From JBBARC01 sp040400005 (GTDB taxonomy: Bacteria; Pseudomonadota; Alphaproteobacteria; Acetobacterales; Acetobacteraceae), in the NCBI GenBank assembly GCA_040400005.1, contig JBBARC010000031.1, positions 1-39,558 on the forward strand: 39,558 nucleotides of DNA, in the 5' to 3' direction. This document shows positions 16,214 to 24,951 of this stretch, piece by piece. The notes under the pieces were generated by a model that saw only the letters and a program-made list of their open reading frames with translations, was not told the origin of the DNA and made no database searches. Every line of letters begins with the position of its first letter. Within the stretch, counting starts at the first letter, position 1. The position numbers were made by a program, and so were the translations under genes.

Positions 16214-18613
16214 CTACCCCACCGCCAAATCAGCCAACAACTCCGCCTCCAGCAACGCCGCATCTTCGGTGTCCTCACTGCGCACACTCTCGCGCCCAAT
16301 ATCCAGCAGCACCGGCACCGCCAGCGGCGATACCCGCGCCAACTGCATAATGCGCAATTTACCCACCGTGCGCGTCAGCATATCGCCCAAACGGCCAAGA
16401 TCAATCAGCCCGGTCGCGGCATCAGCCAAGGTTGCCCGCAGCAGCACATGGTTAGGCTGGTGGCGGCGCAACGCCGCATAAATCAGATCACTGTTAATCG
16501 TCACCTGGCGGCGGTTTTTGCCAGCCCCCGGCTGGCGCCGATCGATCAGCCCGGCAATCACCGACACCTGGCGAAAGGCTCGTTTAAGCATCGATGTTTC
16601 CGCCATCCACGCATCCAGATCATCACCCAGCATGTCGGGTGCAAACAGGTCCTCAATATTGCTAGGTTTGTGCACGCACCACACACCAAGCACGTAGTCG
16701 GTGGCAACAAACCCCAGCGGCTCGGCACCCTGGCGGGCCAAGCGGCGGGTCAACAGCATGCCAAGGGTTTGGTGCGCGTTACGCCCTTCAAAACAATACG
16801 CCACCAAATAATACCTGTTCTGGCGGGGAAAAATCTCAATCAGCACCTCATCGGGGGCCGGCAGAACAGACCGCGTTTGTTGCAGGGTTAGCCATTGGCG
16901 CACCGGGTCGGGGAAAGCCTGCCAGCGCAAAGGATCGTGCAGCATCGCCCGCACCTCGGCTGATAAATGGGTGGATAGCGGCATGCGCTGGCCGGCAAAA
17001 ATCGGCACCACGGTTGCATTTACACCCTCCTCACACTCCAGCACAGTTTCGCGAAGTATCAAAAACCGCAGATGGCGCCCGGCAAAAACGAAACCATCGC
17101 CGGGGCGCAGGCTGACACCAAAATTTTCTTCAACCTCGCCGAGCAGCGCACCGCGGCGCAGGCGCACTTTTAACATCGGCTGTTCAACGATAGTGCCAAT
17201 ATTCATGCGTGCCTGGCGCGCCGCTTTTTCGGTGGCAATGTTCAAGCGGCCTTGCGAATCGCCAAATAACCGGCGGTAGCGATCGTAGGCGGCAAGGGCA
17301 TAGCCACCGTCTGTTACAAACCGCACCACATCATCGAAATCGGTACGGCTGAGGCTGGCATAGGGGGCAGCACTACGGATTTCGTCAAACAGCTCATCGG
17401 GCAAAAAAGGCGCGCTGCACGCCATCAGCAAAATGTGCTGGGCCAGCACATCCAAACCGCCGGGGCGGGGCGGGTCGCCATCGCGCGCGCCCGCGGCAAT
17501 CGCCTCGATCGCTGCCTGGCATTCCAGCGCTTCAAAGCGATTGGCCGGCACCAAAGCGGCCACACTAGGCTCGTTCATGCGGTGATTGGCGCGGCCGACG
17601 CGTTGCAGTAAACGCGAAACCCCTTTGGGCGCGCCAAGTTGAATAACCTGGTCAACCGCGCCCCAATCTATGCCCAGGTCGAGCGAAGCGGTGGCAATAA
17701 CCGCACGCAGCCGGCCATCAGCCATAGCGGCCTCCACCTGGTCGCGCTGGCTGCTATCCAGGCTACCATGGTGCAGGGCAATAGGCAGATTGTCATCGTT
17801 CAAGCGCCACAAAGCCTGAAACAAAAGCTCGGCCTGCGCGCGGGTGTTAACAAACACAATACTCAGGCGCGCGCGGCCGATCAGCCCCAGCACCGCAGGT
17901 GCCCCTGCAAGCCCAGTGCGCCCGCCCCAGGCCAAATCTTCGCTCGGCAGCACCAGCGAAATTTCCGGCCGCGCGGTTTCTGCAACTTCGATCGTGTCAA
18001 CCGCCCGCCCTACGCCAATATAGGCGGCAATCGCCGCCGGGTGCGCGATTGTTGCAGATAAGCCAATGCGGCGCGCCTGCGGGGCCAACTGCGCCAGGCG
18101 GGCCAGGCACAACGCCAACTGGTCACCCCGCTTAGTGCCGGCAAGGGCATGAATTTCATCAACCACGATCCGCGCCAAGCCGGCAAACATTTCGCCAGCA
18201 TCAGGGTCAGATAGTAACAGCGCCAAACTTTCTGGCGTGGTCAGCAAAATATCCGGTGGGGTTACACGCTGCTTCCGCCGCGCCGTGCTGGTGGTATCGC
18301 CGGTGCGCGTAGCGATAGTAATCGGCAGGGCCATGTCCTGCACCGGGGCCGCCAGGTTGCGCGCAATATCAGCGGCCAGCGCTTTCAGCGGGCTAATATA
18401 CAGCGTGTGTAGGGCGGGCTTTGCCCGCCGCGCGGCCAACGCCACTAGGCTGGGCAAAAAACCGGCAAGCGTTTTGCCCCCGCCAGTGGGGGCAATCAGC
18501 AGCACATTAGCGCCGCGGGCGTCCGCCGCCAGCATAGCCAGCTGATGCGGCCGCGGCTGCCAGCCCCTCGCTGCAAACCATACGGCAAACTGTTCTGGTA
18601 TTGTTCCTGGCAC
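16214..18613 (-). CDS. Ligase-associated DEXH-box helicase (Lhr-core type)
   Basis: A 799-residue superfamily 2 helicase. Visible motifs are Walker A APTGGGKTLAGF (K47), VVDEIHAL (D152-H155, DEIH box), LSAT, and motif VI-type LQRVGRANHR. The remainder follows the Lhr-core layout (winged helix, then a large C-terminal domain). Lhr-core enzymes are ATP-driven 3'-5' translocases that unwind DNA or RNA:DNA. Here it faces the MBL exonuclease and ligase genes across 44 bases, the known 'ligase-associated' context (TIGR04121 type). The start is GTG 18613, giving the family N-terminus PEQFAVWFAARGWQPRPHQL; the next internal Met would remove it. An SOS-type GTTC-N7-GTTC box overlaps codons 3-8, so LexA could impede transcription elongation here as well as the divergent promoter. 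Confidence 0.92.
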   Translation of the reverse strand: MPGTIPEQFAVWFAARGWQPRPHQLAMLAADARGANVLLIAPTGGGKTLAGFLPSLVALAARRAKPALHTLYISPLKALAADIARNLAAPVQDMALPITIATRTGDTTSTARRKQRVTPPDILLTTPESLALLLSDPDAGEMFAGLARIVVDEIHALAGTKRGDQLALCLARLAQLAPQARRIGLSATIAHPAAIAAYIGVGRAVDTIEVAETARPEISLVLPSEDLAWGGRTGLAGAPAVLGLIGRARLSIVFVNTRAQAELLFQALWRLNDDNLPIALHHGSLDSSQRDQVEAAMADGRLRAVIATASLDLGIDWGAVDQVIQLGAPKGVSRLLQRVGRANHRMNEPSVAALVPANRFEALECQAAIEAIAAGARDGDPPRPGGLDVLAQHILLMACSAPFLPDELFDEIRSAAPYASLSRTDFDDVVRFVTDGGYALAAYDRYRRLFGDSQGRLNIATEKAARQARMNIGTIVEQPMLKVRLRRGALLGEVEENFGVSLRPGDGFVFAGRHLRFLILRETVLECEEGVNATVVPIFAGQRMPLSTHLSAEVRAMLHDPLRWQAFPDPVRQWLTLQQTRSVLPAPDEVLIEIFPRQNRYYLVAYCFEGRNAHQTLGMLLTRRLARQGAEPLGFVATDYVLGVWCVHKPSNIEDLFAPDMLGDDLDAWMAETSMLKRAFRQVSVIAGLIDRRQPGAGKNRRQVTINSDLIYAALRRHQPNHVLLRATLADAATGLIDLGRLGDMLTRTVGKLRIMQLARVSPLAVPVLLDIGRESVRSEDTEDAALLEAELLADLAVG
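18592..18606. promoter_or_regulatory. Candidate LexA/SOS box, alphaproteobacterial type
   Basis: GTTC TGGTATT GTTC, an exact GTTC-N7-GTTC direct repeat, the LexA site known for Alphaproteobacteria. It lies 51 bases before the exonuclease ATG, overlaps that gene's likely -35 and lies within the first codons of the divergent helicase. Position next to DNA-repair genes makes chance occurrence less likely, but binding is not shown. Confidence 0.7.
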
Positions 18614-18629
18614 CGGCGCACCATATCGT
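18601..18629 (+). promoter_or_regulatory. Predicted sigma-70 promoter of the exonuclease-ligase operon
   Basis: TTGTTC (-35, 18601-18606), a 17-base spacer and TATCGT (-10, 18624-18629) put the start of transcription near 18636, about 22 bases before the exonuclease ATG. The -35 hexamer overlaps the SOS box. Confidence 0.5.
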
Positions 18630-18657
18630 GCTGAGTATCAATCGCAAGCGGAAAACC

Positions 18658-19689
18658 ATGCCCCACCCCAGCACCTGGCTGATCCCGCGCCCCGAGGGGC
18701 TATACTGCGTGCCGGCCGATGTGTTCATCGACCCCACCCGCGCGGTTCCGCACGCGGTAATAACCCACGCCCACGCCGATCATGCCCGGCCCGGCCACGG
18801 TGCCGTGCTGGCAACCGCACCAACCATCGCGTTGATGCAGCAGCGCTATGGTGCCGCCAAATGCGCGAAATCTGTGCAACCGCTGGCCTGGCACGAAACT
18901 GTCGTGGTCAACGGCGTGCGCATCAGCCTGGCACCGGCCGGCCACGTGCTGGGCAGCGCGCAGGTGGTGCTGGAACACCTTGGGTCACGCGCAGTGATCA
19001 GCGGCGACTATAAACGCGCGGCCGACCCCACCTGTGCACCGTTTGAACCGGTGCCGTGCGATGTGTTTGTCACCGAAGCAACCTTTGGCCTGCCCGTATT
19101 TACTCACCCGCCAGCAGCCCAAGAAGCCGCCAAATTAATCAGCAGTTTGCAGCTGTTGCCCCAGCGCCCGCATTTGGTTTGCGTCTATTCGCTGGGCAAA
19201 GCGCAGCGGCTGATCGCCGTGCTGCGCGGGCTGGGCTACGATGCGCCCATTTATCTGCATAGCGCGCTGATCCCGCTGTGCGCCGTGTACGAACAATTTG
19301 GCGTGGCGCTTGGCGCGTTACGACCACTTGCCGGTGCCGCGCCAGGCGCTGTGAATGGTGCCATCGTGCTGGTGCCACCAGCAGCCATGGCCACCGCCGG
19401 CGGCCGCGCGCTGCGTGACCCGGTGGTGGCGTTTGCCTCGGGCTGGATGCGCCTGCGCCAGCGCGCCCGCGCCAGCGGGGTAGAATTGCCACTGATCATA
19501 TCCGACCACGCCGATTGGCCAGAACTGTTGCAAACACTCGATGATGTCGCAGCCCCGGAAGTGTGGGTAACCCACGGGGCGGAAGATGCGCTGATCCACG
19601 CCGCCGGCAAAACCGGGCGCGTGGCGCGCGCCCTGCGCATGATCGGCTACGGCGATGAAGAAACCATTGCCGCGGATGCGCCCGCATGA
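18658..19689 (+). CDS. Ligase-associated MBL-fold DNA exonuclease
   Basis: A 343-residue metallo-beta-lactamase-fold nuclease of the SNM1/CPSF-73-like group. The metal-binding motif THAHADHARPGH (HxHxDH) is at about residues 35-46; VISGDYKRA supplies a further metal-ligand aspartate and a late SDHADW histidine completes the beta-CASP-like set. This family (TIGR04122 type) is found beside the DEXH helicase and a bacterial ATP-dependent ligase and is thought to trim DNA ends before sealing. ATG 18658 is chosen over the open frame from 18601 because it gives the family N-terminus and sits downstream of the predicted promoter. Its TGA overlaps the ligase ATG by four bases (ATGA), so the two are translationally coupled. 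Confidence 0.9.
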   Translation: MPHPSTWLIPRPEGLYCVPADVFIDPTRAVPHAVITHAHADHARPGHGAVLATAPTIALMQQRYGAAKCAKSVQPLAWHETVVVNGVRISLAPAGHVLGSAQVVLEHLGSRAVISGDYKRAADPTCAPFEPVPCDVFVTEATFGLPVFTHPPAAQEAAKLISSLQLLPQRPHLVCVYSLGKAQRLIAVLRGLGYDAPIYLHSALIPLCAVYEQFGVALGALRPLAGAAPGAVNGAIVLVPPAAMATAGGRALRDPVVAFASGWMRLRQRARASGVELPLIISDHADWPELLQTLDDVAAPEVWVTHGAEDALIHAAGKTGRVARALRMIGYGDEETIAADAPA

Positions 19690-21278
19690 AGCCGTTTGCA
19701 GATTTGCTGATGCAGCTGGCACTAACGCCAGGCCGCAACGACAAAATTGCCCATGTGGTGCAGTATTTCTGCGCCCAACCAGACCCCGATCGTGGTTTGG
19801 CGTTGGCCGCCTTAACCGGCGCGCTGCACCTGCCAACCGCCAAAGCCGGCGCCGTGCGGGCGCTGGCGGAAGCGCGTATCGATCCCGTGCTGTTCAAACT
19901 CTCCTATGATTTTGTCGGCGATTTGGCCGAAACCGTCGCCCTCGCCTGGCCCGCAGCCAACGCCCATGCACCGCTGCGGCTAAGCACCTGCATCGATCAA
20001 CTGGCGGCAGCGTCCCGCGATGCTGTGCCGGCATTATTGACATCGTGGCTGGACACAGACGATGCCGATGTACGCTATGCGCTACTAAAACTGGTCACCG
20101 GTGGCCTGCGCGTCGGGCTATCTGGCCGGCTTGCCAAAATCGCCCTGGCAGATCTCGCCGTAGCGCACGGTCAGGCGATTTCATCTGATGAGATCGAAGA
20201 AGTGTGGCACACCATTGCCCCGCCCTACACCGGCCTATTCGCCTGGGTGGAAGGCCGCGCGGCCAAGCCCGATGCGCACGGCCAAGCGGTGTTTCGCCCA
20301 GCGATGCTGGCGCACCCGCTAGAAGATGCTGATTTGAACACGATAGATGCACAAACCCATGCGGCAGAATGGAAGTTTGATGGCATCCGGGTGCAATATG
20401 TCGCCGCCAGCAGCGGGGTCAAACTTTTCTCCCGCGCGGGGGAAGATATTTCCGCCGCCTTCCCCGAGTTACTGGCGCTATCGGCTGATCCTTGCGTGCT
20501 AGATGGCGAATTGCTGATCGCCCGCAACGGCATCATTGCCCCGTTTGCCGATCTGCAAAAGCGGCTTAACCGCAAAACAGCAAGCCCAAAACTGCAACGC
20601 GATTTTCCTGCCGTGATCCGATTATATGATATTTTGTTTGATGGCACAGAAGATCTGCGCCCCTTGCCGTTTATTGTGCGGCGGGCGCGGTTGGAAAATT
20701 GGTGTGCCCAGCACACTAGTGCCTTGGCCGGGCTATCCGGCCTGATCCCCTTCACCGATAAAACACAGCTCGCCGCCCTAAACGCATCGGCACGCGCCGA
20801 CGGGCTGGAGGGGCTAATGATCAAGCGCCTAGACAGCCCCTATGTCGCCGGCCGCCCGCGCGGCCTGTGGTGGAAATGGAAGCGCGCCCCCCAAACCATA
20901 GATGCGGTCTTGATGTATGCCCAAAGCGGCCACGGCCGCCGCGGCGGGCTATATTCCGATTACACCTTTGGTGTGTGGCGTGATGATGGCACGCTGGTGG
21001 TCGTGGGCAAGGCTTATTCCGGCTTTACCGATGCCGAGCTTAAACGGGTCGATGCGTTTGTGCGCGCCAATACCATGCACCGTTACGGCCCAGTGCGCGA
21101 AGTGGCCCCTGGTTTGGTGATGGAAGTGGCCTTCGATGCGGTCCAGCTATCCGCCCGGCACCGATCGGGGGTAGCCTTACGCTTTCCCCGCATTGCCCGC
21201 CTGCGCTGGGATAAACCCGTGTCTGAGGCTGATAGTTTGGCAAATGTGCGGGCGCTGTTAGTGCCGCCTGCCACATAG
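19686..21278 (+). CDS. Ligase-associated ATP-dependent DNA ligase
   Basis: A 530-residue ATP-dependent DNA ligase (TIGR04120 type). An N-terminal DNA-binding domain (about residues 1-190) precedes the adenylation domain with the KxDG motif EWKFDGIR (K230, site of AMP attachment) and later motifs GLEGLMIKRLDSPY and WWKWKR. An OB-fold domain ends the protein. It seals nicks using ATP. Unlike LigD it has no polymerase or phosphoesterase domain, and no Ku gene is nearby, so non-homologous end joining of the Ku-LigD type is not indicated. The fourth member often seen in this cluster, the metallophosphoesterase (Mpe/PdeM), is absent; a convergent patatin-like gene follows directly. Confidence 0.92.
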   Translation: MKPFADLLMQLALTPGRNDKIAHVVQYFCAQPDPDRGLALAALTGALHLPTAKAGAVRALAEARIDPVLFKLSYDFVGDLAETVALAWPAANAHAPLRLSTCIDQLAAASRDAVPALLTSWLDTDDADVRYALLKLVTGGLRVGLSGRLAKIALADLAVAHGQAISSDEIEEVWHTIAPPYTGLFAWVEGRAAKPDAHGQAVFRPAMLAHPLEDADLNTIDAQTHAAEWKFDGIRVQYVAASSGVKLFSRAGEDISAAFPELLALSADPCVLDGELLIARNGIIAPFADLQKRLNRKTASPKLQRDFPAVIRLYDILFDGTEDLRPLPFIVRRARLENWCAQHTSALAGLSGLIPFTDKTQLAALNASARADGLEGLMIKRLDSPYVAGRPRGLWWKWKRAPQTIDAVLMYAQSGHGRRGGLYSDYTFGVWRDDGTLVVVGKAYSGFTDAELKRVDAFVRANTMHRYGPVREVAPGLVMEVAFDAVQLSARHRSGVALRFPRIARLRWDKPVSEADSLANVRALLVPPAT

Positions 21279-21293
21279 CCGCCCAGCCAACTG

Positions 21294-21348
21294 ATGAGAG
21301 AAAAAAGCCAACAAACAATCAACACTATAATGAGGCTTTTTCCCTCAT
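21294..21348. terminator. Bidirectional terminator between ligase and patatin-like genes
   Basis: ATGAGAGAAAAAAGCC (21294-21309) pairs with GGCTTTTTCCCTCAT (21334-21348) around a 24-base AT-rich loop, with A and T runs on both strands. It fills the gap between two convergent stop codons. Confidence 0.65.
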
Positions 21349-23667
21349 TTACCGATAATCCCCGTCGCAAGCCCCCGCCCCGTGGCCGCCCAGCACCGCC
21401 GCCAGCCGCCCCGCTTCACACAAATTGCCGCGAATATTGCGGTCCTTCGCCGCCTCCGCCGTCATGTCCTGCCCGGCCGAGCGCCAAACGTGGTCGGCCA
21501 TGCGGCGCGACAGCACCCAGTTCAGCGGCACCGGCTCATCCCCCAATGCGCCCAGGTAAAAATGAAAAAACGAGATATTGCCAGGGTCGCAATACTCGTA
21601 ACGCGCTCGCCGCAGCAGCGCATCAACGTGGGCCGCACGGGCTTCGTACACCCCCACTAACGGCGCCAAAAATTTGGCAATAAGCCGCGCCGGTGCCGGG
21701 TGATCCGGCGCCATCGTCTCCGGCCCGCAGCGCAGCACATCGTCACGTGCGGCCATCGCCTCCATCGCCATGCCCTGCCCCAGCCCCTGGCCGTAACCAC
21801 TGCCGGTTGCCACCACCAAAATCGGGTTTGCCCCCTGCTGGCGCAGCCAGGCGGTAAGCTCCAACGCAGTTTCCACCCCGGAATCGTCGTAATAGCCGCC
21901 GTCAATCACCGACATGGCGGCGGGGGCCTGGTTCGGGCCGATTTCGGCCGAAGGTTCCAAAAACGGAAACCGCGCGGTGGCGTTCGCTATGGTGGAAATC
22001 GGCATGTCGGCGCCGGCCACGCCCAGCAAGTCGATGGTACCGCGAAACGGCCAGGCGGCGGAATCTGGCTGCGGGCGCACCGGCGTTGCCAACGCCCGCC
22101 GGCCAGTATCGCCATCGGCACCGTTGGCAATCCACAGTGGCATGCCGGGTTTTTCCGCCAACGACAAATACGCGCCATCCAGCGGCACCGCGATAAGGCC
22201 GCTGTGGGTTGCCGCCTTTTGCGCATTGCTTTCAAACGCGCGTTCAATCGCGGCGGCCCGATCGCCGCCACGCAGATTAGCGCCAAAAGCCGCCGGCACC
22301 GCGCCGATCAACGCCCGCGGCATATCAGACAGCACAAACCCCGCCAGCAGCGGGCCAATCGCGTCGGCCGCCATAAACTGGCGGGCGTAGCTTGCAAACC
22401 GATCGGCATTCGGCGGCGATAAATGGCACGGCGTATCCGTGGCCCGCGCCGCCAAATAGCCCGCAGCCCCCAGCGACCCGCCAGAAACCGAACTGATCGC
22501 AAAAATCGCCGCCGGCAGGTGCCCGGCATCGGCACCAACCCCTGGGCTTTGGCCAATCACCGCATCAACCCGCGCCATCACCGCCGCCCCCCACAACCCA
22601 GATCGGGCAGCCCCCCCGGATATACTCACAATAATCGGCCGCGCCCCCGGCCCGCAGGCAGATTGCCAGTTTTGGTAGGCTTGGATCAGCGTCGGGCGCA
22701 CCGGCAGCGGCCCGGGGATAACCCGCACCGCATGCAGGCTGATCAGCAGCGGGGTCAGCGTGCTGGCGGCAGTCAGCGCCAGCACCACCGGCGGGCGGGC
22801 CAGCCCAATCGGGGCGCCGCGAATGCGCAGCACCGGGCGCCAGCCATCGGCTATAAAGGCAATCACCGTCATTGGCCCAACCATCAGGGCAACGCCCAGC
22901 AAAGCCGGCGTCGGGCCAGAAAAAGCGGTCCATATCAGGTTACGCGGGTCGGCCAACTGGCTTGCCGGGAAAAAGCTCGCCGCCGCGGTAATAACAAACA
23001 CCGCAAGGCTAACCACTAGCAGGGCGGCGGCCGGCCAGGTGCCGGAAGGCGCCCGCCGCAGCAAAGTCGCTGCCCGAAATGGCGCGCGGCGCAACGCCTG
23101 GCCCAAATGTTCGGTGGCCTGCAGCCGCGATGTTTCAGGTGCTAAGGGCCGGCGGTCGAACGGGCGGTGCGGCCAAAACAGCCGGTGCAGGGTTGCGTGA
23201 ATGGCCCGCCGCCGATCAACCAATATCCACAACACCAGCAGCAGGCTCAACGTTGCCGCCCCCAAACCGGGGGCGCGGCTGGCGCCGGCGATGCCAAAGC
23301 CGATCAACCCGGCAATCGGGATCGGCGCCTGCGGCACCAGTGCCAGGGCTGCGGGGTGGATATTGGGCCGCTTGCCAGCCGCCCCTTCGCGCAAAACGGC
23401 GCGCCAAGCCACATCGCTATCGGGCAGATCAAACCGCGCCGAAATCGCCGCGCGCGCCCAAAACCAGCACAAAAACCCCAGCACGGCGATCGCGCCCGGA
23501 AAGGCGGCAATGGCCCCCCAGCGGCCACTATCCCGCAACGCCGCCAGCATGTCGCGCATTTGCGGCGGCAGCAGCAGGCAGGCGCCCACCAGCAGCAGCG
23601 CGCCGTAGGGCACCCGGGCGGTGCGAATGAGCGATACGTAGCTGATTTCTGGGCGTAGCGGGGTCAT
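21349..23667 (-). CDS. Large membrane patatin-like hydrolase
   Basis: A 772-residue protein. The N-terminal half has about seven membrane helices (around residues 20-36, 51-71, 115-130, 136-150, 212-230, 252-275 and 290-312). The C-terminal half (about 340-700) is patatin-like: an oxyanion segment SISGGAARSG (349-357), a nucleophile elbow SSVSGGS (S395 likely, with Ser in place of the first Gly of GxSxG) and the DGG aspartate in VIDGGYYDDSGV (D589). Patatin enzymes use a Ser-Asp dyad to release fatty acids from lipids. A membrane-anchored lipase is inferred; the orientation of the catalytic part is not determined. No defence or conjugation partners lie next to it: its neighbours are DNA ligase (convergent) and hisC (divergent). 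A palindromic doublet begins 12 bases before its start. Confidence 0.8.
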   Translation of the reverse strand: MTPLRPEISYVSLIRTARVPYGALLLVGACLLLPPQMRDMLAALRDSGRWGAIAAFPGAIAVLGFLCWFWARAAISARFDLPDSDVAWRAVLREGAAGKRPNIHPAALALVPQAPIPIAGLIGFGIAGASRAPGLGAATLSLLLVLWILVDRRRAIHATLHRLFWPHRPFDRRPLAPETSRLQATEHLGQALRRAPFRAATLLRRAPSGTWPAAALLVVSLAVFVITAAASFFPASQLADPRNLIWTAFSGPTPALLGVALMVGPMTVIAFIADGWRPVLRIRGAPIGLARPPVVLALTAASTLTPLLISLHAVRVIPGPLPVRPTLIQAYQNWQSACGPGARPIIVSISGGAARSGLWGAAVMARVDAVIGQSPGVGADAGHLPAAIFAISSVSGGSLGAAGYLAARATDTPCHLSPPNADRFASYARQFMAADAIGPLLAGFVLSDMPRALIGAVPAAFGANLRGGDRAAAIERAFESNAQKAATHSGLIAVPLDGAYLSLAEKPGMPLWIANGADGDTGRRALATPVRPQPDSAAWPFRGTIDLLGVAGADMPISTIANATARFPFLEPSAEIGPNQAPAAMSVIDGGYYDDSGVETALELTAWLRQQGANPILVVATGSGYGQGLGQGMAMEAMAARDDVLRCGPETMAPDHPAPARLIAKFLAPLVGVYEARAAHVDALLRRARYEYCDPGNISFFHFYLGALGDEPVPLNWVLSRRMADHVWRSAGQDMTAEAAKDRNIRGNLCEAGRLAAVLGGHGAGACDGDYR

Positions 23668-23679
23668 CGAAGGGAAGGG

Positions 23680-23806
23680 CCTTCTTTTTCTGAAGAAAAA
23701 GAAGCAAAAAGACTTTTATCCCGTTGGGCCAGGAGACCGCACTGGCATGGAAGCCCCAGTCCCAGCATTATAAAAGTCTTTGGCTTCTTTTCTTCAGAAA
23801 AGAAGG
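23680..23806. repeat. AT-rich palindromic doublet, copy 5
   Basis: Left arm 23680-23720 and right arm 23768-23806 are inverted copies; each contains a 9-11-bp hairpin with TGAA/TTCA loop plus AAAAGACTTTT. The 50-base middle is GC-rich. It occupies the divergent region between the patatin-like gene and hisC, so it is likely transcribed in a 5' leader in at least one direction. Confidence 0.9.
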
Positions 23807-23844
23807 CCTTTTCCTTCCCTTTCCCCGCCCGGATACCACTGCCC

Positions 23845-24951
23845 ATGCCGCCGCGCCCTCGCCCTGAAATACTATCCATTGCCCCGTACACGCCGGGGAT
23901 TAGCAAGATCGCGGGTGCCAACCGGATTGTAAAACTCTCCTCCAACGAGGGCGCCTTCGGCCCGCCGCCGGGTGCGGTTGCAGCGTTGGTGGCGGCGGCC
24001 GCCCACGCGCATCGCTACCCCGATGGCAGTGCGGCGGCCTTGTGCGCGGCGATCGGCGCGCAGTTTGGCTTAAACCCAGCGTGGATTTTATGCGGCGCCG
24101 GGTCGGATGATTTTTTATATCTGCTCGCCCACGTGTTTGGCGGCGCTGGCACTGAACTGATCATGACCGCGCACGGGTTTTCGATTTACGAAATCGCCGG
24201 CAAGTTGGCTGGCTGCACCATCATCAAAACGCCGGAACGCGCGCGCACCGCCGATGTCGATGCGATTTTGGCCGCCGTCAGCCCACGCACCAAGCTTGTG
24301 TGCCTGGCAAACCCCAACAACCCAACCGGCACCATGCTGGGGGTTAGCGAAATTGAACGTTTGCACGCCGCCTTGCCACCAGATGTGTTGCTGGTGCTGG
24401 ATGCGGCCTATGCCGAGTATGTCGATCGGCCCGATTACGAAGCCGGCAGCACCCTGGTGGAGCGCGCAGATAATGTGGTGATGACGCGCACGTTTTCGAA
24501 AATCTTTGGCCTGGGCGGGGTGCGCTTGGGGTGGATTTATGCGCCCGCGGCGATCATTGATTTGCTCAACCGCGCGCGCGCCCCCTTTAACGTATCGGGG
24601 CCGGCCCATGATGCCGGGCTTGCGGCGTTGGCCGACACCGCCTGGCTTGCCAAAAGCCGTGCCTATAACACCGCCGAACGCAGCCGCATGGCGCAAGCCT
24701 TAACCGCCGCCGGCCTATCCGTGGGCCCCAGCGAGACCAATTTTTTGCTGGTCGATTTCGGCGATGAAGCGCGCGCCCAAGCGGCCGATGCGGCGTTGCA
24801 GGCGCATGGCGTTATTGTGCGCCGGGTCGGCGGTTACGGGCTGCCCAGTTGTTTGCGCATCACCATTGGGCTTGCCGACGAAAACGATATGGTGATCGGC
24901 GCGCTATGCGACTTTGCCGGCAACAACAGTAACGGCAAACATCATGACTGA
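23845..24951 (+). CDS. hisC: Histidinol-phosphate/aromatic aminotransferase
   Basis: A 368-residue class I/II PLP aminotransferase. Signature segments are ANPNNPTGT (156-164), the PLP-contacting DAAYAEY (D186) and the PLP lysine in TRTFSKIFGLGGVRLGW (K219). HisC converts imidazole-acetol phosphate to histidinol phosphate, and many paralogues also transaminate prephenate, phenylpyruvate or hydroxyphenylpyruvate. Its 8-base overlap with the prephenate/arogenate dehydrogenase gene argues for a role in tyrosine/phenylalanine synthesis, perhaps as a second hisC copy. The ATG at 23845 gives the usual N-terminus. Confidence 0.9.
   Translation: MPPRPRPEILSIAPYTPGISKIAGANRIVKLSSNEGAFGPPPGAVAALVAAAAHAHRYPDGSAAALCAAIGAQFGLNPAWILCGAGSDDFLYLLAHVFGGAGTELIMTAHGFSIYEIAGKLAGCTIIKTPERARTADVDAILAAVSPRTKLVCLANPNNPTGTMLGVSEIERLHAALPPDVLLVLDAAYAEYVDRPDYEAGSTLVERADNVVMTRTFSKIFGLGGVRLGWIYAPAAIIDLLNRARAPFNVSGPAHDAGLAALADTAWLAKSRAYNTAERSRMAQALTAAGLSVGPSETNFLLVDFGDEARAQAADAALQAHGVIVRRVGGYGLPSCLRITIGLADENDMVIGALCDFAGNNSNGKHHD

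Noticed and set aside
16214..23667. A novel anti-phage system combining helicase, nuclease, ligase and patatin
   Set aside because: The first three genes are a known ligase-associated repair set with an SOS box. The patatin-like gene is convergent, separated by a bidirectional terminator, so joint function is not supported.
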